Shown: positions 28,184 to 37,697, counted from the first letter of the stretch. The stretch is 64,000 nucleotides of DNA from Streptomyces sp. CB02980 (GCF_014451325.2 NZ_JACSCH020000004.1:28382-92381); one strand, 5' to 3'. The notes: generated by a model not told the origin, from the letters alone. Numbers and translations: made by a program.

Positions 28184-30152
28184 GGGGGGTCCTCCGGGAG
28201 GCGGAGCGGGGCAGGGGCGGAATCTCGGGCGCCTTGGCGGCGCAGGCGATGAAGATCAGGAAGACGCCGATCACGACCAGGCCCGCCACCGCGACGGCGA
28301 GGGCGGCGGGGCCGATGGCGAGCGAGCACAGCCAGCCGGCGCCGGTGGCCCACGCGCCCGCGGTGGCGAGCCGGAGCAGCCCCTCGCCGAGCCGGTCGAC
28401 GTGGACCGGTACGGCCTGCCGGTGCGCGCCGCGCAGCAGCAGGACCGCGGTCACGGTGATGCCGAGGGCGTTGGCGGCGGCGATGCCGACGGCGCCCCAG
28501 TAGTGGGCGCCGGGGACTCCGGCGGCGGCGGTGGTGACGAGCCCCGCGGCCATCGCGGCGGCCGGGTACCAGAGCGGGCGCGCGGCGGAGAAGTAGCAGC
28601 GGACCAGGGCGCCCACCATCGTCTGGCCGAGCAGCCCGAGGGCGTAGACCCGCATGACGGCGGCGGTGGCGACGGTGTCGGTACGGGTGAACTCGCCGCG
28701 CTCGAAGAGGAGCTCGACGATCCGGGGCGCGGCCGCGATCACCGTCGAGGCGCCGACGAGGACGACGACGGCGGCGAGCAGCAGGTCCCGCTCGACGCGG
28801 CGGCGGGCCGCCTCCGTCTCGCCCGCCGCGAGGGCGCGGGCGACCACCGGGAAGCTGACCGTGCACAGCATCAGGGAGAGGATCATCGGCATCTGCGCGA
28901 CCTTCTGCGCGTAGTTCAGATGCGAGATGGCGCCGGCGGGCAGCGGTGAGGCGAGGAAGCGTTCGATCAGGGTCTGGGACTGGCGGGCCAGCGAGAACGC
29001 GACGACGGGCGCGATCAGCCCGAGGACCAGGATGCGGCCCTCACCGGTGGAGGGGGGCGTGAGCGCCTCGGGCTCCCGCATGGGTACGGGGCGGGCGCGC
29101 AGCTCCCGGATGAGCGAGGGGGCCTGGACGAGGACCATCAGGATCCCGCCGACGGCGACCCCGGCGGCGGCCGAGCGCACGCCCCACGGCTCGCGGAGCA
29201 GCAGGATGGTGCCGATGATGCCGGCGTTGTACGCCACGTAGATGGTGGCCGGTGGCAGGAACGAGCCGTGCGCGCGGAGCGCCGCCGAGCAGTAGCCCAC
29301 CAGGGCGAAGGTCAGGACGCAGGTCCCGGTCAGCCGCGTGCAGTCGATCGCGAGCCCGGGGTCGGGCAGTCCGGGCGCGAGCGCCCCGACGATCAGCGGG
29401 GCGGCGGCGACCAGGATCGCGGCGACGACACCGACGGCGAGGGTGAGCCGGGGGAGCGTGCCGCGCACGAGCGCGCGCACGGGGTCGCCGAACAGGACGC
29501 TCGAACGGCGGGCCAGGGCGCGGGAGAACGCGGGCACCAGGATCAGAGCCATCGCGTCCTCGATGAGCAGCGTCGAGGCGAACTCCGGCACGGTCCACGC
29601 CACCAGGAACGCGTCCGTCTCGGCGCCGGCCCCGAAGTACCCGGCCAGGATCTGGTCCCGTACGAGCCCGAGCAGTGCCCCGACCGCGGTGAGCCCGGCG
29701 GTCACGGCGGCGGCCTTGGCGAGGAACCCCCGGCCCTCGGGCGCACCGGTCCGGGCCGCCCGGCCCCGCGCGTGGGCGCGGCGGCCGGAGGGCCGGGGGG
29801 AGGCGGTGCGGGAGGGAGCGGGGCGGGACGGGGCGGTGCGGGGGGCGGCCGTACGGAGGGGTGCGGTACGGGGCACGGGCGGCGGCACGACTCCCGACCC
29901 CGACCCCGAACCCGAACCCGTACCCGTACCCGTACCCGTACCCGAACCCGTACCCGTACCCGAACCCATCCCCGCACCCGTCCCCGGCAGCACGACGGCC
30001 TCCGAGGGCCACGGGGAGTCCGTGGGGCCCGGAGGCGCGGTCGGCCAGGGGTCGGTCAGCGGGGCGCCGCAGGGCGGTCCGCCCGTGGGGCGTGGTTCAC
30101 CGGCCCGCGGGGTGTCCGTGGGCTCCGGTTCCCCGGCCCACGGATCACGCAC
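28080..30152 (-). CDS. MurJ/MviN-like flippase (Wzx role) with long disordered N-terminus
   Basis: A 690-residue MOP-superfamily transporter with about 14 membrane helices starting near residue 140. Family segments include GLVRDQILAGYFGAGAETDAFLVAW (split here by context), NYAQKVAQMPMILSLML and LLFERGEFTRTDT. It should flip the undecaprenyl-linked repeat unit for the Wzy-like polymerase. The first 135 or so residues are Pro/Gly/Thr-rich and include a (GT/GS)n tract encoded by 6-base repeats. The GTG start has an excellent GGAGG site. Its 3' end runs 104 bases into the deacetylase gene. Confidence 0.85.
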   Translation of the reverse strand: MRDPWAGEPEPTDTPRAGEPRPTGGPPCGAPLTDPWPTAPPGPTDSPWPSEAVVLPGTGAGMGSGTGTGSGTGTGTGTGSGSGSGSGVVPPPVPRTAPLRTAAPRTAPSRPAPSRTASPRPSGRRAHARGRAARTGAPEGRGFLAKAAAVTAGLTAVGALLGLVRDQILAGYFGAGAETDAFLVAWTVPEFASTLLIEDAMALILVPAFSRALARRSSVLFGDPVRALVRGTLPRLTLAVGVVAAILVAAAPLIVGALAPGLPDPGLAIDCTRLTGTCVLTFALVGYCSAALRAHGSFLPPATIYVAYNAGIIGTILLLREPWGVRSAAAGVAVGGILMVLVQAPSLIRELRARPVPMREPEALTPPSTGEGRILVLGLIAPVVAFSLARQSQTLIERFLASPLPAGAISHLNYAQKVAQMPMILSLMLCTVSFPVVARALAAGETEAARRRVERDLLLAAVVVLVGASTVIAAAPRIVELLFERGEFTRTDTVATAAVMRVYALGLLGQTMVGALVRCYFSAARPLWYPAAAMAAGLVTTAAAGVPGAHYWGAVGIAAANALGITVTAVLLLRGAHRQAVPVHVDRLGEGLLRLATAGAWATGAGWLCSLAIGPAALAVAVAGLVVIGVFLIFIACAAKAPEIPPLPRSASRRTPHARRHRAEPSAAEAAPVDEAAPVGGDVPLDHGHR
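29892..29980. repeat. Six-base tandem repeats in the flippase N-terminus
   Basis: About 14 copies of CCCGTA/CCCGAA/CCCGAC on the plus strand, encoding Gly-Thr/Gly-Ser on the minus strand. The 6-base period keeps the frame, so copy-number change would alter only linker length. Confidence 0.9.
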
Positions 30153-31458
30153 GCCGGACCTCCGCGAGGGCCCACCAGGCCGCGAGGCCCAGCACGACCG
30201 ACATCAGGACCGTCGAGGGGCCGCCGATGTCCGCGTAGAAGAAGTCGATGAGCTGCCAGCCGAGCAGGCCCGTCGCGACGAGCGCGCAGTCCGCGCCGAG
30301 GCGGCGCCGCCGCAGCGCGCCGACGAGCAGCGCCACCCAGCTGCCCGCGAGGGCGAGCAGCCCGAACAGGCCCTGCTCGCTGAGGACCAGCAGGTACATG
30401 TTGTGCGGGGACAGCAGCGGCTGACGGGCGAAGGCGGCGCCCGCGCCGGCCGTGTCGCTGCCGGAGGACAGGGCGAGGGAGGCGTTCGAGTCGCGGTACT
30501 GCGGGAAGCCCTTGAGGCCGACGCCGGTGACCGGCTCCGAGGCCCACATCCGCCCGGCCGCCGCCCACATCGTGTACCGGTCCGTCACCGACTGGTCCGG
30601 CGCGGCCGCCACCTGCGTGATGCTGGCGACCCGCTCCTTCACCATCGCCGAGCCGATGCCGAGCCCGCCGACCAGGACTACCCCGAGCGCGCCGGCGGCG
30701 AGCGCCACGCGTGCGGCCCGCCGGGGCCCCGAGAGCAGCAGCTGGATCCCGCAGGCGAGCACGGTCGCGATCCACGCGCCCCGGCTGAACGACAGCACGA
30801 GCGGCACGAAGAGCAGTCCGGCGCAGACGAGCGCGGCCGTCCGGGTCCGGCCGGGACCGCTGCCGAGCGCGATCCCGGTGACGACGACGAGCCCGTACGA
30901 CACGACGGTCGCCATGCCCATCACATCGGTCGGCCCGAAGGTGCCGACGGCCCGGATGTCCTCACCCATGTACGAGGCACCGGTGCCGGTCAGGTACTGG
31001 GCGACGCCGACCGCGCCCTGGAGCAGCGCGAGCCCGACCAGACCCCAGGCGACCACGGCGAAGTCCCGCCGGTCACGGATCATCAGGAGCACGGCGGCCG
31101 GGACGAGCACGAAGATCTGTACGTACCGGGCGACGCCCGGCAGGCTCGCCGCCGGGTCGTTCGAGGTGATCGCCGCGAGACAGATCCCGAGGACCGGCAG
31201 ACCCAGGACGACGGCCGCCGTCCGGGTCAGCGGCCGGGCGCCGCCGCGCAGCACCCGGACGAGGCAGATCAGGACGAGCAGCCCGGAGGCCGCGTCGGCG
31301 ACCGTTCCCGTACCGCCGGTGCCGCCCTGCGCACCGCCGCCGCCCGGGACGAGCAGCAGCGCGATCACGGCGAGGACCGGGGAGAGCGCCCCGGCCCTGC
31401 GCGCCCAGTCCCGTACGTCGTCCGGGGCGAGCGCCGGCACCGTCACGGCCGTGGCCAT
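30145..31458 (-). CDS. O-antigen ligase/polymerase (Wzy-like) membrane protein
   Basis: A 437-residue polytopic protein with about 11 membrane segments and the Wzy_C/WaaL-type extracytoplasmic loop between late helices. The diagnostic region reads SRGAWIATVLACGIQLL, then DRYTMWAAAGRMWASEPVTGVGLKG, and LSPHNMYLLVLSEQGLFGLL. It should polymerise or ligate the flipped repeat units. The ATG has GGGAG seven bases upstream and lies just after the sugar transferase stop; its own stop overlaps the flippase start by eight bases. Confidence 0.85.
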   Translation of the reverse strand: MATAVTVPALAPDDVRDWARRAGALSPVLAVIALLLVPGGGGAQGGTGGTGTVADAASGLLVLICLVRVLRGGARPLTRTAAVVLGLPVLGICLAAITSNDPAASLPGVARYVQIFVLVPAAVLLMIRDRRDFAVVAWGLVGLALLQGAVGVAQYLTGTGASYMGEDIRAVGTFGPTDVMGMATVVSYGLVVVTGIALGSGPGRTRTAALVCAGLLFVPLVLSFSRGAWIATVLACGIQLLLSGPRRAARVALAAGALGVVLVGGLGIGSAMVKERVASITQVAAAPDQSVTDRYTMWAAAGRMWASEPVTGVGLKGFPQYRDSNASLALSSGSDTAGAGAAFARQPLLSPHNMYLLVLSEQGLFGLLALAGSWVALLVGALRRRRLGADCALVATGLLGWQLIDFFYADIGGPSTVLMSVVLGLAAWWALAEVRRA

Positions 31459-31460
31459 TC

Positions 31461-32909
31461 TCAGCTCCCTGTGGGTCGGACGAGTCCGGCCGCCGTACGC
31501 AGCAGGATGCAGACGTCCTGCCAGAGCGACCAGTGGTCGATGTAGTGGTTGTCGAAGCGGCAGCGGTCCTCGATCGAGGTGTCGCCGCGCAGGCCGTGCA
31601 CCTGCGCCAGACCGGTCAGCCCCACGGGCATCCGGTGCCGGGCCGCGTAACCGGCGTGGATCTTGCTGAACTGGGTGACGAAGTACGGGCGTTCGGGCCG
31701 CGGCCCGACCAGGCTCATGTCGCCGCGCAGCACGTTCCACAGCTGCGGCAGCTCGTCGAGCGAGCTCTTCCGCAGGAAGTTCCCGGCCGCGCTCATCCGC
31801 CGGTCGCCCGCCACGTTCCAGCGGGTCGCCGACTCGGTGTCGTCGGAGGGACGGAGCGTACGGAACTTGAGCAGCGTGAAGTGCCGCCCGTGCTGGCCCA
31901 CCCGCTCCTGCCGGAACAGCACCCCGGGACCGTCGGCGAGCCGCACGGCGAGCGCGCAGAGCAGCAGCACCGGCAGTGCGAGCGCCAGCGCGGGCGCGGC
32001 GAGCGCGATGTCGAGGGCACGCTTGGCGGGCAGAGCCCGCCGCTCGACCGGCGGGGCGACGCGCTGCCAGGCGTACCCCCACATGTGCGCGCCCATCGGG
32101 CCGTCCTGGTGCCGTCCACCGACCCGCCAGGTCGTGCAGCCGTAGTGCTGGAAGAGGGTCACGAGCCCCGGGTCGTCGTCGAGGAACACCGCGTCGCGCA
32201 CGGTGTTCTGAATGACGGCCCGGTGGATCTCCTCGGTCGTGGTGAGCACCGGAAGCCCGGCCTCGCCGGCCGGCCGGGGCGCGCGGCCCTGCTCGGGCAC
32301 GCCGACGATGCCCACCGGCCGCACCCCGTACTCGGGATGCTGGGCGGCCGCGGAGGCGAACCGGCGCGCGGCCCCCGCCCCGCCGACGACCAGCGCCGAC
32401 CGGGGGTGGGCGCGGGCGATCCGGCGCCGCCGGGTGAGCAGCAGCGCCCGGACCAGGATCACGCCGCCGACGTGCGCGGCGTACGCGGCGCAGAGCCGCA
32501 GCGGTCCGATCGCCAGGGCCGGGGAGTACGCGGCCGCCGCGGCCGCCGCCAGACACCAGGCGACGCCGGCGCGGGAGGCGAGCGCGGGCAGTTCGTCGAG
32601 GGCCCGGGTGTGGGGGGCCGGGCGGTGCAGCCCCGCGTGGCCGTCGAGGACGACGACGAGCGCCACGATCGGCAGCAGCAGCCGGGCGTCGTGGTGCGCC
32701 CCGCTCAGCAGCGTGGCGGCGGACAGGACGGCCAGGCAGTCGACCGCGACGAGCGGCAGCACGCCGGACCGCGGCCGCGCGGGGCGGTACGGGAGGGCGA
32801 GCCGGTCGGTCCTGCCGCGGCGCGGTGCGAGGGAGGCGAGGCCGAAGGTCTGGCCTGCCGTGGGCCAGGGGCCCGGTGAGGGAGGGACGCTGGTGCTTTC
32901 GGTGGTCAC
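31461..32909 (-). CDS. Undecaprenyl-phosphate sugar phosphotransferase (initiating)
   Basis: A 482-residue polyisoprenyl-phosphate hexose-1-phosphate transferase of the WbaP/WcaJ type, which starts repeat-unit synthesis. Four N-terminal helices, a central Rossmann-like CoA-binding-type region (SALVVGGAGAARRFASA), then a re-entrant helix and catalytic domain: KRALDIALAAPALALALPVL, FTLLKFRTLR, RKSSLDELPQLWNVLRGDMS and LVGPRPERPYFV with the Asp-Glu and Pro-Arg-Pro residues. The GTG start overlaps the preceding GT4 stop by four bases. Confidence 0.93.
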   Translation of the reverse strand: MTTESTSVPPSPGPWPTAGQTFGLASLAPRRGRTDRLALPYRPARPRSGVLPLVAVDCLAVLSAATLLSGAHHDARLLLPIVALVVVLDGHAGLHRPAPHTRALDELPALASRAGVAWCLAAAAAAAYSPALAIGPLRLCAAYAAHVGGVILVRALLLTRRRRIARAHPRSALVVGGAGAARRFASAAAQHPEYGVRPVGIVGVPEQGRAPRPAGEAGLPVLTTTEEIHRAVIQNTVRDAVFLDDDPGLVTLFQHYGCTTWRVGGRHQDGPMGAHMWGYAWQRVAPPVERRALPAKRALDIALAAPALALALPVLLLCALAVRLADGPGVLFRQERVGQHGRHFTLLKFRTLRPSDDTESATRWNVAGDRRMSAAGNFLRKSSLDELPQLWNVLRGDMSLVGPRPERPYFVTQFSKIHAGYAARHRMPVGLTGLAQVHGLRGDTSIEDRCRFDNHYIDHWSLWQDVCILLRTAAGLVRPTGS

Positions 32910-34042
32910 TGCGCAATCGGCTCTCTGTGCTCGGTGCCTCGCACTCCGGCCAGTTCGCGGTAGACGTCCGCGACGGCCGCGCCGGTGCGCCGGACATCGA
33001 ATCTGCTGAGTACGTGCTCGTGGGCCTCGCGGCCCAGGCGGTGCCGGAGCTCCTGCCTGCCGAGGAGGCGGCGCAGAGCGGTGGCGAGCGCGGCCGGGTC
33101 CTCGGGCGGGACCAGGCACAGGGGTTCATGGGCGGGCGGCAGGCTCTCGCGGGCCCCGTCGACATCGCTGACGACGACCGGTCGGCCGGCGGCCATGGCC
33201 TCCAGGGGTGCGAGTGCCATGCCCTCCCAGCGGGACGGCAGGACGACCACGTCGGCCGCCCGGTACCAGGGGACGGTGTCGTCGACGGCTCCGGTGAACC
33301 GCACCGAGGGGCCGGCGGCGGCGCGCAGCCGGTCGCCGTCGGGGCCGTCGCCGACCAGGACGAGACGGGCCGTCGGCACCTCCGCGAGGACGGCGGGCCA
33401 GGCGGCGAGCAGCACGTCCTGCCCCTTCTGCCGGCAGAGCCGGCCCACGCAGACGACGGTGGGCGCGGGGTTGCCGGGCGGTCCTTCGGTCGCGAACCGG
33501 GCCACGTCCACACCGTTGTGGACGACGGACCAGTCGGCCGTGACCCCGGCGGCCTCGCCGGTACGCCGCTCGGCCTCGCTGACGCAGAGGATCCGGTCGG
33601 TCCAGCGGGCGCCGAACCGCTCCCAGCGCCGGGCCAGCGAGGCGGTCGTGCCCTCGACCGCCTCGAAGGACCAGGCGTGCGGCTGATACACCGTCGGAAT
33701 GCGTCCGCGCAGGGCGAGTCGGGCGCACAGCCCGGCCTTCGCGCTGTGCGCGTGGACGAGTCCGGGGCGGACGGCACGGATCACCCGGGCGAGGCCGCGG
33801 GTCTCGCGGACGAGCTCGGGACCGGGGTTCCGGCCGGCCCGCCAGACATGGGTGTCGGCCCCCTCGGCGCGTACGGCGGCGGCGAGGGCGGTGTCCGGTG
33901 GGCAGGCGACCGCGACCCGCAGGCCGGCGGTCAGTTGGGCGCGGACGAGGTCGATGACGACACGGGCGACCCCGCCGTCACCGGGCTGGACCGCGTGCAG
34001 GACGGTGACGGACCCGGGGTCCGTGTCTCGTGGAGGCAGCAC
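32906..34042 (-). CDS. GT4-family glycosyltransferase (second), first enzyme gene of the operon
   Basis: A 378-residue GT-B transferase: VTVLHAVQPGDGGVARVVID at the N-terminus, HAHSAKAGLCARLA, CVGRLCRQKGQDVLLAAW, and SRWEGMALAPLEAMAAGRPV with the EX7E pair. The start is uncertain: GTG 34042 or GTG 34009, neither with a good ribosome site. The 34042 start begins one base after the stop of the secreted DUF3344-type gene, suggesting read-through transcription and coupled translation from it. Confidence 0.85.
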   Translation of the reverse strand: MLPPRDTDPGSVTVLHAVQPGDGGVARVVIDLVRAQLTAGLRVAVACPPDTALAAAVRAEGADTHVWRAGRNPGPELVRETRGLARVIRAVRPGLVHAHSAKAGLCARLALRGRIPTVYQPHAWSFEAVEGTTASLARRWERFGARWTDRILCVSEAERRTGEAAGVTADWSVVHNGVDVARFATEGPPGNPAPTVVCVGRLCRQKGQDVLLAAWPAVLAEVPTARLVLVGDGPDGDRLRAAAGPSVRFTGAVDDTVPWYRAADVVVLPSRWEGMALAPLEAMAAGRPVVVSDVDGARESLPPAHEPLCLVPPEDPAALATALRRLLGRQELRHRLGREAHEHVLSRFDVRRTGAAVADVYRELAGVRGTEHREPIAQ

Positions 34043-34043
34043 G

Positions 34044-35102
34044 TCAGCGCCGGACGTCCGCCTGGAAGAAGAGCGCACCGAGCCAGACGGTGTCCTTCCG
34101 GCTCCCCGACCGGACGTGGAGTCGGTCGGCCCCATCGCGCAGTGCCCCCCGCAGATCGAAGACGTCGGAGTCGTACCCGAGAGTGTTCGTACCATCGGGT
34201 GAGCGGACGGTACGACCGGTGCCGAATTCGGTGATGCTGGAGTTCATCACGTCGTCTGCGGAATTGGCGGAATCGGAGAGCCGGACGCTCTTCGAGCGGC
34301 CCGTTTCCACCGCCAGGTAATCACCGGAAGTACCCCGGTCGCCGTCATAGGCGATCACCCCGAGACTGCCGTTCGTGGCCTTGCCGTATCGGTTTGCGTC
34401 GAGCGGTACGCGAAGCTCGCCGGAGTGCGGTCCGACCGTTTCGAATCCGTCCCAGACACCGATCCTGCGGAGCGGTTCCGACGCCTTCTCGTACGCGGCG
34501 ACGAGCGTCCAGCCACCCCAGCCGCCGACCGCCGACCGGCCCATGGCGACGTTGACCTGAGCGACCGTCCACTGCCCCGAACGGGAGGAACGGACCAGCT
34601 CCGTGACATCGGCCGAGGCCTGGAAGGCGTCGGCGCCGCCGGCCGTGCGGTGGCCGATCAGGGTGTCCGCGAGCAGTGCCTTGTACGCACCGCCGGGCTC
34701 GGCGATCAGCACCCGGCCGTTGTCCTTGGGCGGCTTCTGCTCGCCCACCCGCAGGTTGCCGCCCCAGTAGAGACGGGCCCAGCTGACCCGGGCGCCCGCG
34801 GGAACGGCGAGCTCGGCACGGCTGGAGTTGTACGTGTTGGGGTCGCTGTCCACGTCGACGTAGGCGATCGTGGCGTCGTCGTTGACCGACTCGGTGCCCT
34901 TCGCGCCCTTCGCCGAGGAGTTGGCCGCGCGCACGACGCCACCGTGTTGCACGGACTGGTAGCGCGCGGCGAACGGGACGCGGCTCGCCTCCCCGGGTGG
35001 GGGGGCTGAGGCGGAGGCGACCGGCAGTGCGGCGGACAGCGCCGCACACGACAGGGCGCACAACACGCTGCGACGCACAGCAAGAACCGCTGAATTCCGC
35101 AT
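34044..35102 (-). CDS. Secreted DUF3344-like protein
   Basis: A 352-residue exported protein. The signal peptide (about residues 1-31) cleaves near ASASA. The mature part is beta-rich with GARVSWARLYWGGNLRVGEQ, VAMGRSAVGGWGGWTLVAAY and a C-terminal VWLGALFFQADVRR. This is the look of the DUF3344 secreted family of actinobacteria, function unknown; a surface adhesin or carbohydrate-binding role is possible. ATG with GGAGAA upstream. It directly precedes the polysaccharide operon on the same strand and may be its first gene. Confidence 0.75.
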   Translation of the reverse strand: MRNSAVLAVRRSVLCALSCAALSAALPVASASAPPPGEASRVPFAARYQSVQHGGVVRAANSSAKGAKGTESVNDDATIAYVDVDSDPNTYNSSRAELAVPAGARVSWARLYWGGNLRVGEQKPPKDNGRVLIAEPGGAYKALLADTLIGHRTAGGADAFQASADVTELVRSSRSGQWTVAQVNVAMGRSAVGGWGGWTLVAAYEKASEPLRRIGVWDGFETVGPHSGELRVPLDANRYGKATNGSLGVIAYDGDRGTSGDYLAVETGRSKSVRLSDSANSADDVMNSSITEFGTGRTVRSPDGTNTLGYDSDVFDLRGALRDGADRLHVRSGSRKDTVWLGALFFQADVRR

Positions 35103-35481
35103 ACAGGTTCTCCGCTTTGATGAGAGAAGGAAGGGAAGACCCGTGAAGGCCGGGAGAGGGGAAGGTGTCGTCCGCACGAAATGGGTGAACGCGCGGCGGG
35201 CCCGGAAGCAACGTTCGGGAACGTTATAACCCCGACGCGGGGCGATAGTAAGCATTAGATGCCTGGAAACGCTAACTCCCGTATCCGCGCGGCAGGTTCC
35301 TCGTTGAGCGTGTTGCGCCATTCCACGCCCACTCCCTCGAATGGCCCTCCTATGGCCCAAAGATCGGTTGAACGTCACCCGTTCGGGAGAGCAACCGATG
35401 AAAAGCCGAGGCGTTGTTGAGGGAGCCGGGCCGAACAGTCCGCGCAGTCCAGGTTGAATTTCGATCGAGGAGCCCCTCCCC
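35103..35481. other. Divergent intergenic region between DUF3344-like gene and chaplin 2
   Basis: 379 bp, noticeably less GC-rich at 35220-35300. It holds AACGTT-CGGG-AACGTT (35210-35225), a possible operator or promoter element for the minus-strand gene, and the chaplin 2 promoter candidate at 35390-35417. No gene seen. Confidence 0.6.
35390..35417 (+). promoter_or_regulatory. Sigma-BldN-like promoter of chaplin 2
   Basis: AGCAAC (35390-35395), 16 bp, CGTTGT (35412-35417). The spacing matches the rodlin promoters; the hexamers are weaker matches to CGTAAC and CGTTGA. Confidence 0.45.
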
Positions 35482-35721
35482 ATGTCCCGTATCGCCAAGG
35501 CCGTTGTTCTGACCGTGGGTGCCGCCGCTGCTGTCGCCGGTGCCGCCGGTGCCGCCGTCGCCGACGCCGGCGCCGAGGCCGCGGCCGTGAAGTCGCCCGG
35601 TGTCGGCTCCGGCAACGCCATCCAGGTCCCGATCAACATCCCGATCAACCTCTGTGGCAACACCGTCAACGTCATCGGTGCGCTGAACCCCGCCTTCGGC
35701 AACGCCTGCGTCAACCGCTGA
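35482..35721 (+). CDS. Short chaplin 2
   Basis: A 79-residue secreted chaplin. The signal peptide ends near AAVA|DAG. The domain reads KSPGVGSGNAIQVPINIPIN then LCGNTVNVIGALNPAFGNAC, with both Cys and the canonical NPAFGN motif. It self-assembles with other chaplins on aerial hyphae. ATG with GAGGAG upstream. It is followed by a strong terminator with a T-run, so it is a single-gene unit. Confidence 0.96.
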   Translation: MSRIAKAVVLTVGAAAAVAGAAGAAVADAGAEAAAVKSPGVGSGNAIQVPINIPINLCGNTVNVIGALNPAFGNACVNR

Positions 35722-35747
35722 TCTCGCACGGCGGATCGGTCCTTCCG

Positions 35748-35794
35748 AAGCCGGTGCGCCCACCCCGACGGGGTGGGCGCACCGGCTTTTTCCT
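35748..35794 (+). terminator. Intrinsic terminator after chaplin 2
   Basis: A 19-bp stem (35748-35766 with 35770-35788), 3-nt loop, then a TTTTCC tail: the most classical terminator in the window. Confidence 0.93.
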
Positions 35795-35996
35795 TGTCGT
35801 CATGGGGTCGCCACTCGTTCGGCGGCACCGTCGTGCGCCGGTCGGTGCAACGGCGCACGCCCCTTCAGGGGCATGTTCGAGGGATGGATTCACTCGAACG
35901 GAGGCGTGGCGCTCAGTAGTTCTGCGGTTGCGGAGGGCTATACCCGCAGGCACGGTGAGAGGGAAGTTGTCCGACGCATAAGGAAAAGGAACACAT

Positions 35997-36899
35997 ATGC
36001 GTCCCCTGGCTACACGCCGCATCACAGCCCTGGCGATATCCGCCGTCATCACCCTCGGCTCGGCGGGACCCGCCTTCGCCGACGAACACCATCCGTCCAC
36101 CGTGGCCGAACGGGCCGCCCGCGCGCCCCTCCCCGACGCCGCCGCCCTGCTGACCCAGGCCGAGGCGCTCGGAGACCTCGGTTCGGTGACCACTCCCGTG
36201 ACCGAACTCGTCACGGCCGCGCTCAAGGCCGACTCCGGTCAGCTCCCGGCGGCCGACGCCGAGACCCTCAAGGCCAAGATCGCGGCAGCCGTCGACGAGG
36301 CCAAGGCCACCGCACCGGCCCCGCTGCCGGACACGCCCGTCACGCCGCCCTCGACGGACCTCCCGGTCACGCCCCCGTCGACCGATCTCCCGGTCACGCC
36401 CCCGTCGACCGACCTTCCGGTCACGCCGCCCGCGGCCGAGCTCCCCGTCACGCCTCCGGTCGTGGAGACCCCCGTCGAGCTTCCGGCGGCGCCACCCGTG
36501 GAAGCACCGGCCCTGCCGGTGAATCCGCCCGTGACCCTCCCCGTCGCGGCCGACGCGAAGGCCGCGTGGGCCGGGAAGGCGGCCGCCCCGGCGGACGTCG
36601 TCGACGACGCCCTCGCCACGGTCGAGAAGGCGGTCGCCGCCCTGCTCGCCGCGGTCACCTCCGGCGACGCCGGCGGAGTCGTACCGCAGGTCACGGCGAC
36701 CCTGACCTCACTGGTCAACCTGGCCGTCGCCACGGTCCTCGGCAGCGGCCTGCCCGCTCCCGACCTGGCCGGACTGCCCACGCTGCCCACGCTCCCGGTC
36801 ACCACGTCCGAGCTGCCGGTGGAGCCGCCCGAGCTGCCCGTCGACCCGCCGGTCGACGTGCCCGTGCTGCCGGTCACGCCCCCGCTGCCGGTCCGGTAG
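35997..36899 (+). CDS. Secreted Pro/Val-rich repeat protein
   Basis: A 300-residue exported protein with a signal peptide cleaving at AFA|DEHH. After an Ala-rich helical stretch it has repeated LPVTPPSTD units (about residues 112-150), another helical segment (VVDDALATVEKAVAALLAAV) and a second Pro-rich tail (ELPVEPPELPVDPPV). No Cys, no anchor motif. I recognise no family; the position among chaplins suggests a surface-layer protein. ATG follows AAAGGA by seven bases. Confidence 0.75.
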   Translation: MRPLATRRITALAISAVITLGSAGPAFADEHHPSTVAERAARAPLPDAAALLTQAEALGDLGSVTTPVTELVTAALKADSGQLPAADAETLKAKIAAAVDEAKATAPAPLPDTPVTPPSTDLPVTPPSTDLPVTPPSTDLPVTPPAAELPVTPPVVETPVELPAAPPVEAPALPVNPPVTLPVAADAKAAWAGKAAAPADVVDDALATVEKAVAALLAAVTSGDAGGVVPQVTATLTSLVNLAVATVLGSGLPAPDLAGLPTLPTLPVTTSELPVEPPELPVDPPVDVPVLPVTPPLPVR

Positions 36900-36915
36900 T
36901 CACCCGCAGGCCCTC

Positions 36916-36946
36916 GTACCGGCCCGGCGTCCCGCCGGGCCGGTAC
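36916..36946 (+). terminator. Terminator after the Pro-rich secreted protein gene
   Basis: A 13-bp stem GTACCGGCCCGGC/GCCGGGCCGGTAC with a 5-nt loop, 16 bases after the stop. Confidence 0.8.
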
Positions 36947-37160
36947 AGGCGTGTGCGGCGGTGGTGCGGGTCGGCCGCTGCGGTGTGCGATCGGCAAATA
37001 GCACCGGTCCGCATCGATCGGGTGCAGTGTCGAGAAATCCTTCCTTCCGGAGTTTCCGTGCGGCACGCCGTTCGTTACAGAAGCAGAACAAAGTGCGCGG
37101 GATTCGGCCAAGAAGCCTGCGTAGTAAGTGACTTGAAGGTATAGAGGAAGGATTCATCTC

Positions 37161-37442
37161 ATGAAGCCCACCAAGGTCGCCGCGGTTGTCGCCGGTTCGC
37201 TGATGGCCCTCGGCGCTGCCGCGCCCGCCATGGCCACGGAGGCGCTGACCCCCACCAGCCTGAACGGCGGCCTCGAAGCGATCGCCGCCAATGGGCTGAA
37301 GTCGGACGTCCTGAGCAGCACCACGGACGGTTCCCCGGTCAAGACCGTCACGGACACCGCGACCCAGCTGAACGAGACCACCAAGGGCGCGCCGCTGCTC
37401 GGTGGCCTGCCGGTCCCCGGTGGCCTGCCGGTCGGCGGCTGA
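37161..37442 (+). CDS. Small secreted protein
   Basis: A 93-residue exported protein, signal peptide ending AMA|TEAL. The mature part of about 65 residues is Thr/Leu/Gly-rich (GGLEAIAANGLKSDVLSST) and ends in GLPVPGGLPVGG. No Cys. I know no family function; size and context resemble other small hydrophobic surface proteins of streptomycetes. The start is secure, with GGAAGGA upstream. Confidence 0.78.
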   Translation: MKPTKVAAVVAGSLMALGAAAPAMATEALTPTSLNGGLEAIAANGLKSDVLSSTTDGSPVKTVTDTATQLNETTKGAPLLGGLPVPGGLPVGG

Positions 37443-37697
37443 CACCGGGCCGTCACCCGACTGACGTCACATCAGTAGCCCCGCCCTTCGGGGCACTTGC
37501 GGTGGCCTCGACGCCGCCGTCTCCCACGGTCGGCTGATCGAATGATTTTCTGATCAGCTGCCGTGTGGCCCCCGTTGCACGGGGTTCGCCGACCCATACC
37601 CTCTGGCCAGTCCCACGCGAACGTCGGCGTGGATCAGGCCGGTCGGAGCGAGGGGGGATCCTCGCCGGTCTCTCCCTTTCTCCAGAGGAAGAGCGGT

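Noticed and set aside
31459..33777. Upstream extension of the Wzy-like gene to a 1210-residue protein
   Set aside because: The extension is the out-of-frame shadow of the sugar transferase and glycosyltransferase; ATG 31458 has its own ribosome site.
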